Shown here: positions 55,700 to 63,778 of the stretch, piece after piece
Layout: each line of letters starts with the position of its first letter
Position numbering within the stretch: the first letter of the stretch is position 1
From: Ruminococcaceae bacterium HV4-5-B5C
Lineage (GTDB): Bacteria; Bacillota; Clostridia; Oscillospirales; Acutalibacteraceae
Reading direction: 5' to 3'
Length of the DNA stretch: 64,000 nt
Assembly (NCBI GenBank): GCA_900184925.1
Contig: FXYJ02000007.1
Coordinates: 1 to 64,000, forward strand
Made by a program: the position numbers and the translations under genes
Notes under the pieces: model-generated
What the model was told of the DNA's origin: nothing
Databases searched by the model: none
What the model saw: the letters and a program-made list of their open reading frames with translations, nothing else

Positions 55700-57070
55700 T
55701 TGAATCACAGAGGATGGCTGTATGTTCTTTTTTCATATCTGCCCGCTTTCGCCGTTCTCGCGCTGATTACGCAGGGATTCCAAAAGCCGGTCAGTGCAGT
55801 ATGGCTTCTGCTTCCTCTGGCGTTTGCAATCTGTTTCCAGATCATTCTGCTGCAATGCATCTTCTGCAGATCGATCAAAGACCTGATCAATGCCATCCGG
55901 CGTGCAATCAACGGGGACTACAGGGCACGTTTCGACTGCGACGAGAGTTCTCCCCTCAAACCGCTCGGCATTGTCTACAATCAGCTGATGGGATGTGTGG
56001 AAAGCCAGACGGACGAACTCTCGGAAAACCGCATTCTGCAGAACCAGATGTATGAGAACGAAAAGATCTACCGCTCGGCTTTGGAGCTGACCTGCGAGCG
56101 TGTTTTTGAAGCCGACCTTTCGCATAACCGCATCCTTTACGGGTACGAAAAATACGCCCAGACATTCCCCTATCTCAACACGAAAATCTATGACGAAATG
56201 ATCAGCGCCATCGCAGCGCATTCCGTTTTTCAGGGGGACGCAAAAGAATTCCGCGAAACCTTTGCGAGAAGCAGCCTGCTCAAATCGTTTCACCGGCTTC
56301 GCACCCCGGAAGTCGCGATGGACTACCGGCTGATCCTGGACGACGGCTCCTGCGCCTGGTACTCGGCATCCGTGATCTTTCTGAATTCAAGCAGCCAGAC
56401 CGGCCTGAAAATTATCGGATACATAAAGAACATTGATGAACGCAAGAAACAGGAGCTTGAAATTCTGAATGAATCGCAGAAAGACGGGCTGACGGGTCTT
56501 TTCAATAAAAAAGTAACCGAGAGCATGATTGACGGTTACCTTGCCGACAAAGGCAAGGACGGACATCACGCGATGATCATGCTGGACATCGACAATTTCA
56601 AATACATCAACGATTCCTTCGGCCACACGCAGGGCGACGCTGCGCTCACCCATGTTTCGCATCAGCTTCAGCACCTTTTCCGCACGTCTGACATTGTGGG
56701 CCGCGTGGGCGGCGATGAGTTCCTGATCCTGATGAAGAACGTCTCCGACACGAATGCTCTTTTTGAAAAGCTGCATTCCATGCAGTCCGAATTCCATAAA
56801 ATCAGGCTTGAAGATACGTCGTACCGCCTTCACAGCAGCATCGGTGTTTCGCTTTACCCGGACGACGACACCTCCTATGCTTCCCTTTTCAAAAAGGCCG
56901 ACATGGCACTGTATTACTCGAAAGCCCACGGAAAAGATCAGTTCTGCCTTTATGCCGACCACTATGAAAAGGACGGTACACCGAAAAGCGGAGTGCCCGA
57001 AACGCTTCCCCGCCCTTTAAGGCTGCTTGACACAGAGGAAGAGACCGGGCGTCCCCACAACGAGGCCTGA
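55700..57070 (+). CDS. Membrane diguanylate cyclase (PAS-GGDEF)
   Basis: 456 residues. Two membrane segments (about 7-27 and 32-53) precede a PAS-like domain (about 95-240) and a GGDEF domain (about 262-420). The active site is intact (GRVGGDEF, about 337-341) and the inhibitory I-site RTSD lies exactly five residues before it, so product feedback by c-di-GMP is expected. Start is TTG at 55700 with GGAGGGG upstream. It has no EAL domain. Its terminator is shared with purD. Confidence 0.9.
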   Translation: MNHRGWLYVLFSYLPAFAVLALITQGFQKPVSAVWLLLPLAFAICFQIILLQCIFCRSIKDLINAIRRAINGDYRARFDCDESSPLKPLGIVYNQLMGCVESQTDELSENRILQNQMYENEKIYRSALELTCERVFEADLSHNRILYGYEKYAQTFPYLNTKIYDEMISAIAAHSVFQGDAKEFRETFARSSLLKSFHRLRTPEVAMDYRLILDDGSCAWYSASVIFLNSSSQTGLKIIGYIKNIDERKKQELEILNESQKDGLTGLFNKKVTESMIDGYLADKGKDGHHAMIMLDIDNFKYINDSFGHTQGDAALTHVSHQLQHLFRTSDIVGRVGGDEFLILMKNVSDTNALFEKLHSMQSEFHKIRLEDTSYRLHSSIGVSLYPDDDTSYASLFKKADMALYYSKAHGKDQFCLYADHYEKDGTPKSGVPETLPRPLRLLDTEEETGRPHNEA

Positions 57071-57090
57071 AGAAATAAATAAACAGATAA

Positions 57091-57127
57091 AAATCCGCCT
57101 CCCGTGATCGAGAGGCGGATTTTTTTG
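57091..57127. terminator. Bidirectional terminator between GGDEF gene and purD
   Basis: An atccgcctc/gaggcggat stem with A-run before and T-run after (ATTTTTTT plus; ATTTTTATC minus) serves both convergent genes. Confidence 0.88.
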
Positions 57128-57139
57128 TTTCATGGGATG

Positions 57140-58399
57140 TTAAAGGCCGATATCATGACGGCAGTGCGCACCGTCAAAATAGATCTTCGCAACGCCGGCA
57201 TAAGCACTTTTCAGGGCTTCCGGCACCGTTTCCCCAAGCGACGTCACGCCGAGGACACGCCCCCCGTTCGTAAGGAACTTTCCGTCCTTCCAATCCGTTC
57301 CTGCATGGTAAACGGTTGCTCCATCAACCTGACCGTCAGCGTTAAGGCCGTGAATTTCGATTCCCTTTTCATACGGTCCGGGATATCCGCCCGAGGCCAA
57401 TACAACACACGCACACGCCTCGTCGCTCCACTCAATCGGCTGCTGCTCCAGCCTTCCGTCGACAACAGACTCCAGAACATCGACGAAGTCGGTCTTCAGC
57501 CGAGGCAGAACCACCTGTGTTTCCGGGTCGCCGAAGCGGGAGTTGTACTCGATCACCTTGGGACCGTCTTTCGTAAGCATCAGCCCGAAATACAGGCAGC
57601 CGCTGAAGGGCCTCCCCTCCTGATTCATCGCGTGGATGGTCGGGAGGAAAATTGTCTCCATACATGTTTGTGCGATTTCCGGCGTATAGTACGGGTTTGG
57701 GCTGATCGTGCCCATGCCGCCTGTGTTAAGGCCCTTGTCGCCGTCCAGCGCACGCTTGTGGTCTTTCGAAGAAACCATCGGCTTGACGCATTTGCCGTCC
57801 GTAAAAGCAAGCACGGAGACTTCCGGCCCCGTGAGGAACTCCTCAACGACAACACGGTTGCCCGACGCGCCGAATTTTTTGTCTTCCATAATGGTCTTAA
57901 CGGCTTCTCTTGCCTCTTCATAATCCGCCGCGATGATAACGCCCTTGCCGAGCGCAAGCCCGTCCGCCTTAATTACCGTCGGGTAAGTGTTCTGTTCGCG
58001 GATATAGTCCAGAACCTTTGCCGGGTCGTCAAATACCTCATACCCCGCCGTGGGGATATTGTATTTCTTCATCAGATTTTTGGAGAAGACTTTGCTGCTC
58101 TCGATCTCCGCCGCCTTCGCCGTCGGGCCGAACGCCCGGATTCCGGCTTTCTGGAGCTCGTCTACCATGCCCGCCGCAAGAGGATCGTCCGGAGCGACGA
58201 ATACAAGGTCAACCGCTTTTTCCTTCGCAAAAGTCACGACCCCTGCAATGTCCGATACAGAGATCGGAACGCACTCCGCGTCTTTGGAAATGCCGCCGTT
58301 GCCGGGCGCACAGTACAGCTTGGAAACGCGGGGACTTTCCATCAGTTTGCGGATAATGGCATGCTCGCGACCGCCGCCGCCGATGACAAGAATTTTCAT
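57140..58399 (-). CDS. purD: Phosphoribosylamine--glycine ligase
   Basis: ATP-grasp enzyme (GAR synthetase), second step of purine synthesis. N-terminal MKILVIGGGGREHAI, ATP-grasp GLALGKGVIIA, and FGDPETQVVLPRL are family marks. 419 residues from the ATG at 58399; an ATG overlapping the purH stop (58420) is possible but gives a non-family extension, and no strong SD distinguishes them. Last gene of the purE operon. Confidence 0.95.
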   Translation of the reverse strand: MKILVIGGGGREHAIIRKLMESPRVSKLYCAPGNGGISKDAECVPISVSDIAGVVTFAKEKAVDLVFVAPDDPLAAGMVDELQKAGIRAFGPTAKAAEIESSKVFSKNLMKKYNIPTAGYEVFDDPAKVLDYIREQNTYPTVIKADGLALGKGVIIAADYEEAREAVKTIMEDKKFGASGNRVVVEEFLTGPEVSVLAFTDGKCVKPMVSSKDHKRALDGDKGLNTGGMGTISPNPYYTPEIAQTCMETIFLPTIHAMNQEGRPFSGCLYFGLMLTKDGPKVIEYNSRFGDPETQVVLPRLKTDFVDVLESVVDGRLEQQPIEWSDEACACVVLASGGYPGPYEKGIEIHGLNADGQVDGATVYHAGTDWKDGKFLTNGGRVLGVTSLGETVPEALKSAYAGVAKIYFDGAHCRHDIGL

Positions 58400-58419
58400 A
58401 ACGGTTCCGCCCTTCCCCA

Positions 58420-59598
58420 TCAATGATGGAACAGACGCAGGCCCGTGAAGGCCATGGCGATGCCGTATTTGTCGCAGGTCTCAATGACGTTGTCGTCACG
58501 AATGGACCCGCCGGGCTGTGCGATATAAGAAACTCCGGAACGGTGGGCACGCTCAATGTTGTCGCCGAACGGGAAAAATGCATCGGAGCCGAGGGCCACA
58601 CCGCTCTGCTTCGCAAGCCACTCTTTTTTCTCTTCACGGGTAAGCGGTTCGGGCTTCACCGTAAAGAACTGTTCCCAAATGCCATCCGCAAGGACATCCA
58701 TGAAATCGTCGGAAATATAGACGTCGATGGTGTTGTCGCGGTCAGGGCGGTGAATACCCGCCTTAAACGGCAGGGACATTACCTTCGGGTGCTGGCGGAG
58801 AAGCCACACGTCAGCCTTGTTGCCCGCCAGACGCGTGCAGTGAATGCGGCTCTGCTGACCCGCACCGACGCCGATGGTCTTGCCGTCCTTGACATAACAG
58901 ACGGAATTGGACTGGGTATATTTGAGCGTGATCAGGGAAATCAGCAGATCGCGCTTTGCCGCTTCCGGCAGATCTTTGTTTTTTGTCACGATGTTTTCGA
59001 GCAGACCCGCGTCAATTACGGATTCGTTTCGGCCCTGTTCAAATGTGATGCCGTACACATCTTTATGCTCGACCGGCTCAGGACGGTACTCCGGGTCGAT
59101 CTGAATCACATTATAAGTTCCCTTGCGCTTCTGCTTCAGAATTGCGAGGGCCTCGTCAGTATAACCGGGAGCGATGACGCCGTCGGAAACCTCCCGTTTG
59201 AGAAGAAGGGCGGTCTCTTTGTCGCAGACATCAGAAAGCGCCGCAAAATCCCCATAAGAGGACATGCGGTCGGCGCCGCGGGCCATGGCGTATGCGCCTG
59301 CAAGCGGCGACAGGTCAAGGTCATCCACAAAGCAGACTTTTTTCATCGTCTCCGAAAGCTCCACCCCGACGGCCGCTCCGGCGGGACTGACATGCTTGAA
59401 CGAAGCCGCCGCCGGAAGATTCGTAGACTGTTTCAGTTCCCTGACAAGCTGCCAGCTGTTGAAGGCATCCAGAAAATTGATATAGCCGGGTCGTCCGTTG
59501 AGTACCTGAAGAGGCAGTTCGCCTCCGTTTTTCATAAAAATCCGGGCAGGTTTCTGATTCGGGTTGCAGCCGTACTTGAGCATGATTTCTTTTGCCAT
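58420..59598 (-). CDS. purH: AICAR formyltransferase domain protein (stand-alone PurH C-terminal type)
   Basis: 392 residues, about 130 fewer than bifunctional PurH (about 515-530). It begins MAKEIMLKYGCNPNQKPA and contains LNGRPGYINFLDAFNSWQLV, ASFKHVSPAGAAVG, SDAFFPFGDNIE and the C-terminal IAQPGGSIRDDNVIE of the AICAR transformylase (AICARFT) half. The N-terminal IMP cyclohydrolase (MGS-like) domain is absent. It uses 10-formyl-THF to make FAICAR. The missing ring-closing step is probably supplied by the PurO-type gene 57 nt upstream. AGGAGG precedes the ATG. Confidence 0.93.
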   Translation of the reverse strand: MAKEIMLKYGCNPNQKPARIFMKNGGELPLQVLNGRPGYINFLDAFNSWQLVRELKQSTNLPAAASFKHVSPAGAAVGVELSETMKKVCFVDDLDLSPLAGAYAMARGADRMSSYGDFAALSDVCDKETALLLKREVSDGVIAPGYTDEALAILKQKRKGTYNVIQIDPEYRPEPVEHKDVYGITFEQGRNESVIDAGLLENIVTKNKDLPEAAKRDLLISLITLKYTQSNSVCYVKDGKTIGVGAGQQSRIHCTRLAGNKADVWLLRQHPKVMSLPFKAGIHRPDRDNTIDVYISDDFMDVLADGIWEQFFTVKPEPLTREEKKEWLAKQSGVALGSDAFFPFGDNIERAHRSGVSYIAQPGGSIRDDNVIETCDKYGIAMAFTGLRLFHH

Positions 59599-59655
59599 GA
59601 ATCGAATTCCTCCTGTTCAGCAATCCGCCCGGGCCTGCCGGACGGTCTTTTTTCT

Positions 59656-60378
59656 TTACGCGTTCCGGCAAAGGTTTTTATTGAAAATGCGCGTTTCCGA
59701 AAGTTTTGTTTTCAGATTGATATAGCGCACAAACAACGATATTTTATTGTCATTGTCCAGATTCGTCCACAGTGTATTGGCAAATTCATCGACGCCGCCC
59801 TGCACCACGACCCGGGTCGGCTCGCCTGCAAAGGAGGGAAGCGGATTCCCGTTGCCTTCGTAGGTATGGATCAGACGGCCTTCCCCTGCGGCCGGGTTTT
59901 CATACTCGAAAAAGAAGCGCTGCGTTGTCTTGCCTTCTGCATCTCCGCTTTTCAGAATGGAAAGGCGGATACGCAGCTTCCCCTGCAGTTCCACAAGACC
60001 GGAAATGCGCGGTGTGAAGTTCGGGCCATCCGGCTCAAACGTTCGGGTGCGGAGCGCGTCTTCAAACGTCCCCCCACTGGACATGGTGTCATAAACCGTA
60101 TCGGTCTGGTCGCCGTTTGTCACGATAAGGGTATCACCCAATACGCGAACCGGTGAGTAAATGATCAGCGACGGATCCGTGAGCTTGGAAGGGTCGTACG
60201 CTTCCGTGCGGATTCCTTCCCCATCCTCCACAAAAATCCGGTTTCGGCTGTTCTCGCTGCGCCCCATGATAAAATACGCAATCACTGCGTTCAAACCGTC
60301 ATCGCTTTTTCCGAGGAGGATGCCGCGGCCCGGATAAGCGTTGGTACCAAGAGTCTGCTCAATCGAATTAAGATTCAA
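59656..60378 (-). CDS. purO: PurO-type IMP cyclohydrolase
   Basis: 240 residues resembling the archaeal PurO/IMP cyclohydrolase-like family: GTNAYPGRGILLG near the N-terminus, AYFIMGRSENSRNRIF, YDPSKLTDPSLIIYSPVR, TNGDQTDTVYD and ISGLVELQ. It would close FAICAR to IMP, the final purine step. TTG at 60378 has GGGAGG 7 nt upstream and overlaps the purN stop as TTGA, so translation is coupled; the longer frame upstream has no support. Location between purN and stand-alone purH strongly supports the role. Confidence 0.87.
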   Translation of the reverse strand: MNLNSIEQTLGTNAYPGRGILLGKSDDGLNAVIAYFIMGRSENSRNRIFVEDGEGIRTEAYDPSKLTDPSLIIYSPVRVLGDTLIVTNGDQTDTVYDTMSSGGTFEDALRTRTFEPDGPNFTPRISGLVELQGKLRIRLSILKSGDAEGKTTQRFFFEYENPAAGEGRLIHTYEGNGNPLPSFAGEPTRVVVQGGVDEFANTLWTNLDNDNKISLFVRYINLKTKLSETRIFNKNLCRNA

Positions 60379-61010
60379 AACGATTCCTCCCTGATTGTTA
60401 CGCGTCCGTTTTCGACCGTGAGCCTGTTTTCGCAGAAAAGTGAAACGGCACGCGGCAGAAGCTCCCACTCAGCCTGCTCCATCACACGCCGCTGAAGCGT
60501 CTGCGGCGTATCGCCGAGCTGAACTTCAACCGCTTTCTGGAGGATGATCGGCCCGCCGTCACAGATTTCATTGACAAAATGCACCGTAGCGCCGGTCACT
60601 TTCACGCCGCGTTTCAGCGCCTCTTCATGGACGCGCAGCCCGTAATATCCTTCCCCGCAGAATGAAGGAATCAGCGACGGATGAACGTTCATGATGCGAT
60701 TCGGGAAACGGGAAACCACGTTTTCGCTGATAATCGTCAGAAAACCGGCGAGAACAACAAGCTCAATGTGATACCGTTCCAGCAGTGAAAGAAGTGCGCC
60801 GTCATACTCCCGCTGAGTGGCAAAGGCCTTGCGTCGGAGCACTTCCGAAGGAATTCCGGCCTTTGCAGCCCGTTCCAGCGCATAAGCCTTCTCGCTGCTG
60901 GACACGACAAGGGAGATTTCTCCGTCTTTGATTTTCCCGCTGCTCTGCGCGTCGATCAGCGCCTGAAGATTTGTTCCGCCGCCGGAAACGAGGACGGCAA
61001 TCTTCAGCAT
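60375..61010 (-). CDS. purN: Phosphoribosylglycinamide formyltransferase PurN
   Basis: 211 residues; 10-formyl-THF-dependent GAR transformylase. [16 protein letters not shown] at the N-terminus, the catalytic set N-H-D in [11 protein letters not shown] and [12 protein letters not shown] (conserved Asp) and [12 protein letters not shown] are present. The start overlaps the purM stop by 7 nt. Confidence 0.96.
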   Translation of the reverse strand: MLKIAVLVSGGGTNLQALIDAQSSGKIKDGEISLVVSSSEKAYALERAAKAGIPSEVLRRKAFATQREYDGALLSLLERYHIELVVLAGFLTIISENVVSRFPNRIMNVHPSLIPSFCGEGYYGLRVHEEALKRGVKVTGATVHFVNEICDGGPIILQKAVEVQLGDTPQTLQRRVMEQAEWELLPRAVSLFCENRLTVENGRVTIREESF

Positions 61011-62038
61011 ACAACGACTTCCTTTTCGCCCCGTGTGATTTCGCCGATCACGGAAGCGGGCTGACCCGCGGACCTCAGCACATCAACCGCGCGATCGGCA
61101 TCCTCTTTGGAAACGGTTACGCACATGCCGATGCCCATGTTGAACGTATTGTACATGTCGTGCTCCGGGATATTTCCCTGCCGCTGCAGAAGTGAAAACA
61201 CCGGCCTCTGCGGAAGGGTGCTTTTCTCGATCTTCGCCGAAACGCCGTCTTTCAGCATTCTCGGAACATTCTCATAGAATCCTCCGCCCGTAATGTGGGA
61301 CACAGCCTTGACCGTGACCTGATCCATCAGCGCAAGGACCGGCTTCACATAAATTTTTGTCGGAATGAGAAGTTCTTCGCCGAGCGTACTGCCAAGCTCG
61401 TCGATGTACATGCTGATGTTCTGCTCGTTGACACGGAAAATCTTGCGAACAAGCGAAAATCCGTTGGAATGAAGTCCCGAAGACTCAAGGCCGATGATAG
61501 CGTCGCCGGGCTGAACCTGCGAACCGTCCACAATTTTCTCACGGTCGACGACACCCACGGAAAATCCCGCGAGGTCGTACTCGTCTGTCGGATAAAAACC
61601 CGGCATCTCAGCCGTTTCGCCGCCCACAAGCGCACATCCGGCCTGAACGCAGCCCTCCGCAACTCCTCCGACGATATCGGCGACCGTTTCGGGACGGTTT
61701 TTGCCGACCGCCATATAGTCGAGGAAAAACAGCGGTTTTGCCCCGCAGCAGACCACGTCGTTGACGCACATGGCCACGCAGTCGATGCCGACCGTGTCGT
61801 GCTTGTCCATTAAAAAGGCGATCTTCAGCTTTGTGCCTACGCCATCGGTCCCGCTTACGAAGACAGGCGTTTTCATGCCGGAGAGATCCGGCTGGAAAAG
61901 TCCTCCGAACCCGCCGATGCCGGAAACGACACCCGGGATTTTCGTGCGCTCCACATGGCTCTTCATCAGTTCTACCGCGCGGTACCCAGCCGTAACGTCT
62001 ACGCCCGCAGCCTTGTAACTCTCGCTGAAACTTTTCAT
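61004..62038 (-). CDS. purM: Phosphoribosylformylglycinamidine cyclo-ligase PurM
   Basis: 344 residues; ATP-dependent closure of FGAM to AIR. Family marks: [43 protein letters not shown] and [27 protein letters not shown] precedes the ATG; 16 nt after purE. Confidence 0.97.
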   Translation of the reverse strand: MKSFSESYKAAGVDVTAGYRAVELMKSHVERTKIPGVVSGIGGFGGLFQPDLSGMKTPVFVSGTDGVGTKLKIAFLMDKHDTVGIDCVAMCVNDVVCCGAKPLFFLDYMAVGKNRPETVADIVGGVAEGCVQAGCALVGGETAEMPGFYPTDEYDLAGFSVGVVDREKIVDGSQVQPGDAIIGLESSGLHSNGFSLVRKIFRVNEQNISMYIDELGSTLGEELLIPTKIYVKPVLALMDQVTVKAVSHITGGGFYENVPRMLKDGVSAKIEKSTLPQRPVFSLLQRQGNIPEHDMYNTFNMGIGMCVTVSKEDADRAVDVLRSAGQPASVIGEITRGEKEVVVC

Positions 62039-62054
62039 GCGTTTTCCTCCGTAT

Positions 62055-62561
62055 TCAGAGCTTTGCCGCTTCTTCCTGAACGGCGCGGTCTTTTGCGGCT
62101 ACTTTTTCCGCCATCTGTTTTTTCATGTCTTTCAGCCTGGCCGAAAGATCGGGGTCGCCAAGCGCAAGAATTTCCGCGGCAAGAACAGCGGCGTTCTCCG
62201 CTCCGCCGACCGCCACTGTGGCGACGGGAATACCGCTCGGCATCTGTACTGTGGCAAGCAGCGCGTCAATGCCCTCCAGAGCGGCTGATTTCAGGGGAAT
62301 GCCGATGACCGGAAGTGTCGTATATGCGGCAAGCACACCCGCAAGGTGCGCAGCCATCCCGGCGGCCGCTATGATAACACCGAACCCGTTGTCCTCCGCC
62401 GAAGCGGCGAATGCAGCCGCGGCCTGCGGCGTTCTGTGGGCCGACATCACATGTGTTTCCACGGGAATCCCGAAAGACTTCAGTTTCTTGACTGCCGCCG
62501 AAACTACGGGGAAATCGCTGTCACTGCCCATAATTACGGCTACCTTTTTCTGCTCGGACAT
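62055..62561 (-). CDS. purE: N5-carboxyaminoimidazole ribonucleotide mutase PurE
   Basis: 168 residues; class I PurE converting N5-CAIR to [16 protein letters not shown] at the N-terminus, [13 protein letters not shown], and the [16 protein letters not shown] core are diagnostic. No purK is seen in the window. It is the first gene of the purine operon, 46 nt downstream of a leader terminator, so its expression is likely set by attenuation. GGGAG 7 nt before the ATG. Confidence 0.96.
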   Translation of the reverse strand: MSEQKKVAVIMGSDSDFPVVSAAVKKLKSFGIPVETHVMSAHRTPQAAAAFAASAEDNGFGVIIAAAGMAAHLAGVLAAYTTLPVIGIPLKSAALEGIDALLATVQMPSGIPVATVAVGGAENAAVLAAEILALGDPDLSARLKDMKKQMAEKVAAKDRAVQEEAAKL

Positions 62562-62606
62562 TGAACCACTCCCTTATTCTCTCTGCGAAAACGCTGCGGG
62601 AACCAC

Positions 62607-62645
62607 AAAAAAACACAGACCGCGTCTTTCATGACGCGGTCTGTG
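62607..62645 (-). terminator. Leader terminator (attenuator) upstream of purE
   Basis: A perfect 13-bp stem cacagaccgcgtc/gacgcggtctgtg with a 6-nt loop is followed by seven T on the minus strand, 46 nt before the purE ATG. As it sits between the promoter and the first gene it must be read through for purine gene expression. Confidence 0.9.
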
Positions 62646-62736
62646 CAGTTATCCGGGCCCGGCTTCCCACGGTGCCGATAAACCGAAATACATTTCGGCT
62701 GCGGCAGTCCGCGGGATCCGTTTCCGCAATCATCTG
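62646..62736 (-). ncRNA. purE leader RNA, candidate riboswitch or attenuator of unassigned class
   Basis: About 90 nt between predicted start and terminator. It opens with gcag and closes with ctgc before the terminator; it holds a ccgaaa/tttcgg hairpin within gccg/cggc, and tgcgg/ccgca pairing 5' of it. The segment CGCGGACTG (62705-62713) can pair at 8 of 9 positions with CAGACCGCG (62635-62643) in the terminator 5' arm, a possible antiterminator. I could not align it to the PRPP, ZTP, guanine or THF classes. Confidence 0.6.
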
Positions 62737-62742
62737 CTTCTT

Positions 62743-62771
62743 ATTTTAGGTGATTCACTAAAAAATTGCAA
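62743..62771 (-). promoter_or_regulatory. Sigma-A promoter of the purE operon
   Basis: TTGCAA at 62766-62771, 17-nt spacer, TAAAAT at 62743-62748 on the minus strand; about 182 nt upstream of the purE start. Confidence 0.75.
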
Positions 62772-62840
62772 GCGATTTCAGTTTTTGATGCAAAAAGAAA
62801 ACCGGCAATTTCTGCAAGGATTTTGTGGACCGTGCTGAAA

Positions 62841-63764
62841 TTACTTCTTTTTATCTACGACTGCAGCAGGAACGTCGTCGCGGATCAGCTCCGTGAGAGA
62901 AGTTGCAAGACCTGCAAGAGACTGAATCTGCGACGGGATAATAATCTTTGTTGCCTTGCCGTCCGCCGCCTTCTGGAATGCTTCCAGACTCTTCAGAGCA
63001 ATAACCGCTTCGCTCGGGTTGGCGTCATTCAGAAGCTTAATACTGTTCGCCAGAGCCTCCTGAACGACCGCAATTGCCGACGCTTCGCCCTGTGCTTCAC
63101 GGATTTTGGTCTCCTTAACGGCATCGGCACGAAGGATTGCGGATTCCTTTTCGCCTTCCGCGACGAGGATTGCGCTGCTCTTTTCGCCTTCCGCAGACAG
63201 AATCTGGGCGCGGCGCTCACGCTCGGCCTTCATCTGTTTCTCCATCGATTCCTGAATCTCACGCGGCGGAATGATGTTTTTCAGTTCCACACGGTTGACT
63301 TTGATGCCCCACGCATCGGTCGCTTCATCGAGGACGGTGCGAATTTTCGCATTGATAACGTCGCGGGATGTCAGGGTGTGGTCGAGTTCCAGTTCGCCGA
63401 TGATGTTTCTCAGCGTCGTGGCGGAGAGGTTTTCAATCGCGGAGAGCGGGCGTTCCACGCCGTATGCATACAGCTTCGGGTCCGTAATCTGGAAATAGAC
63501 CACGGTGTCGATCTGCATCGTAACGTTATCCTTGGTGATAACAGGCTGCGGCGGGAAATCGATGACCTGCTCCTTGAGGGAAACCTTCTTGGAGACCTTG
63601 TCGAAAAAAGGAACCATGAAATGCAGGCCTGTGTCCCACGTTGACCGGTAAGCGCCGAGGCGCTCAATTACATAGGCGTGCGCCTGCGGGACCACTTTCA
63701 CATTGGCCACGAGGATCAGGATGACGATGACAAGCAGAATCAGAAAAATGTAAATCGGATCCAT
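62841..63764 (-). CDS. SPFH/stomatin-like membrane protein (QmcA-like)
   Basis: 307 residues. An N-terminal membrane anchor (about 3-21) is followed by the SPFH/band-7 domain (about 22-190) with PQAHAYVIERLGAYRSTW and IIPPREIQESMEKQM, then an Ala/Glu coiled-coil with EGEKSSAILVAEGEKESAIL. Such proteins form large oligomers that organise membrane domains or regulate proteases such as FtsH. An nfeD-type gene lies 14 nt upstream, the usual partner. Confidence 0.92.
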   Translation of the reverse strand: MDPIYIFLILLVIVILILVANVKVVPQAHAYVIERLGAYRSTWDTGLHFMVPFFDKVSKKVSLKEQVIDFPPQPVITKDNVTMQIDTVVYFQITDPKLYAYGVERPLSAIENLSATTLRNIIGELELDHTLTSRDVINAKIRTVLDEATDAWGIKVNRVELKNIIPPREIQESMEKQMKAERERRAQILSAEGEKSSAILVAEGEKESAILRADAVKETKIREAQGEASAIAVVQEALANSIKLLNDANPSEAVIALKSLEAFQKAADGKATKIIIPSQIQSLAGLATSLTELIRDDVPAAVVDKKK

Positions 63765-63778
63765 AAAATCGCCCTTTC

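Noticed and set aside
58423-60156. A 577-codon plus-strand open frame across purH and purO
   Set aside because: It spans two clearly functional minus-strand genes and their junction, has no domain signature and no start signal; long antisense frames recur here (28118-29521, 57104-58426, 35685-37112) for the same compositional reason.
62646-62736. purE leader as a ZTP (pfl), PRPP (ykkC), purine or THF riboswitch
   Set aside because: The CGCCTGGGCA block of ZTP, the conserved 5' and 3' blocks of ykkC/PRPP, the purine aptamer loops and the THF core are not found; only loose similarity remains.
62607-62771. purE leader as a 6S RNA
   Set aside because: The transcript is about 130 nt, too short, and lacks a long rod-like helix with a central bubble.
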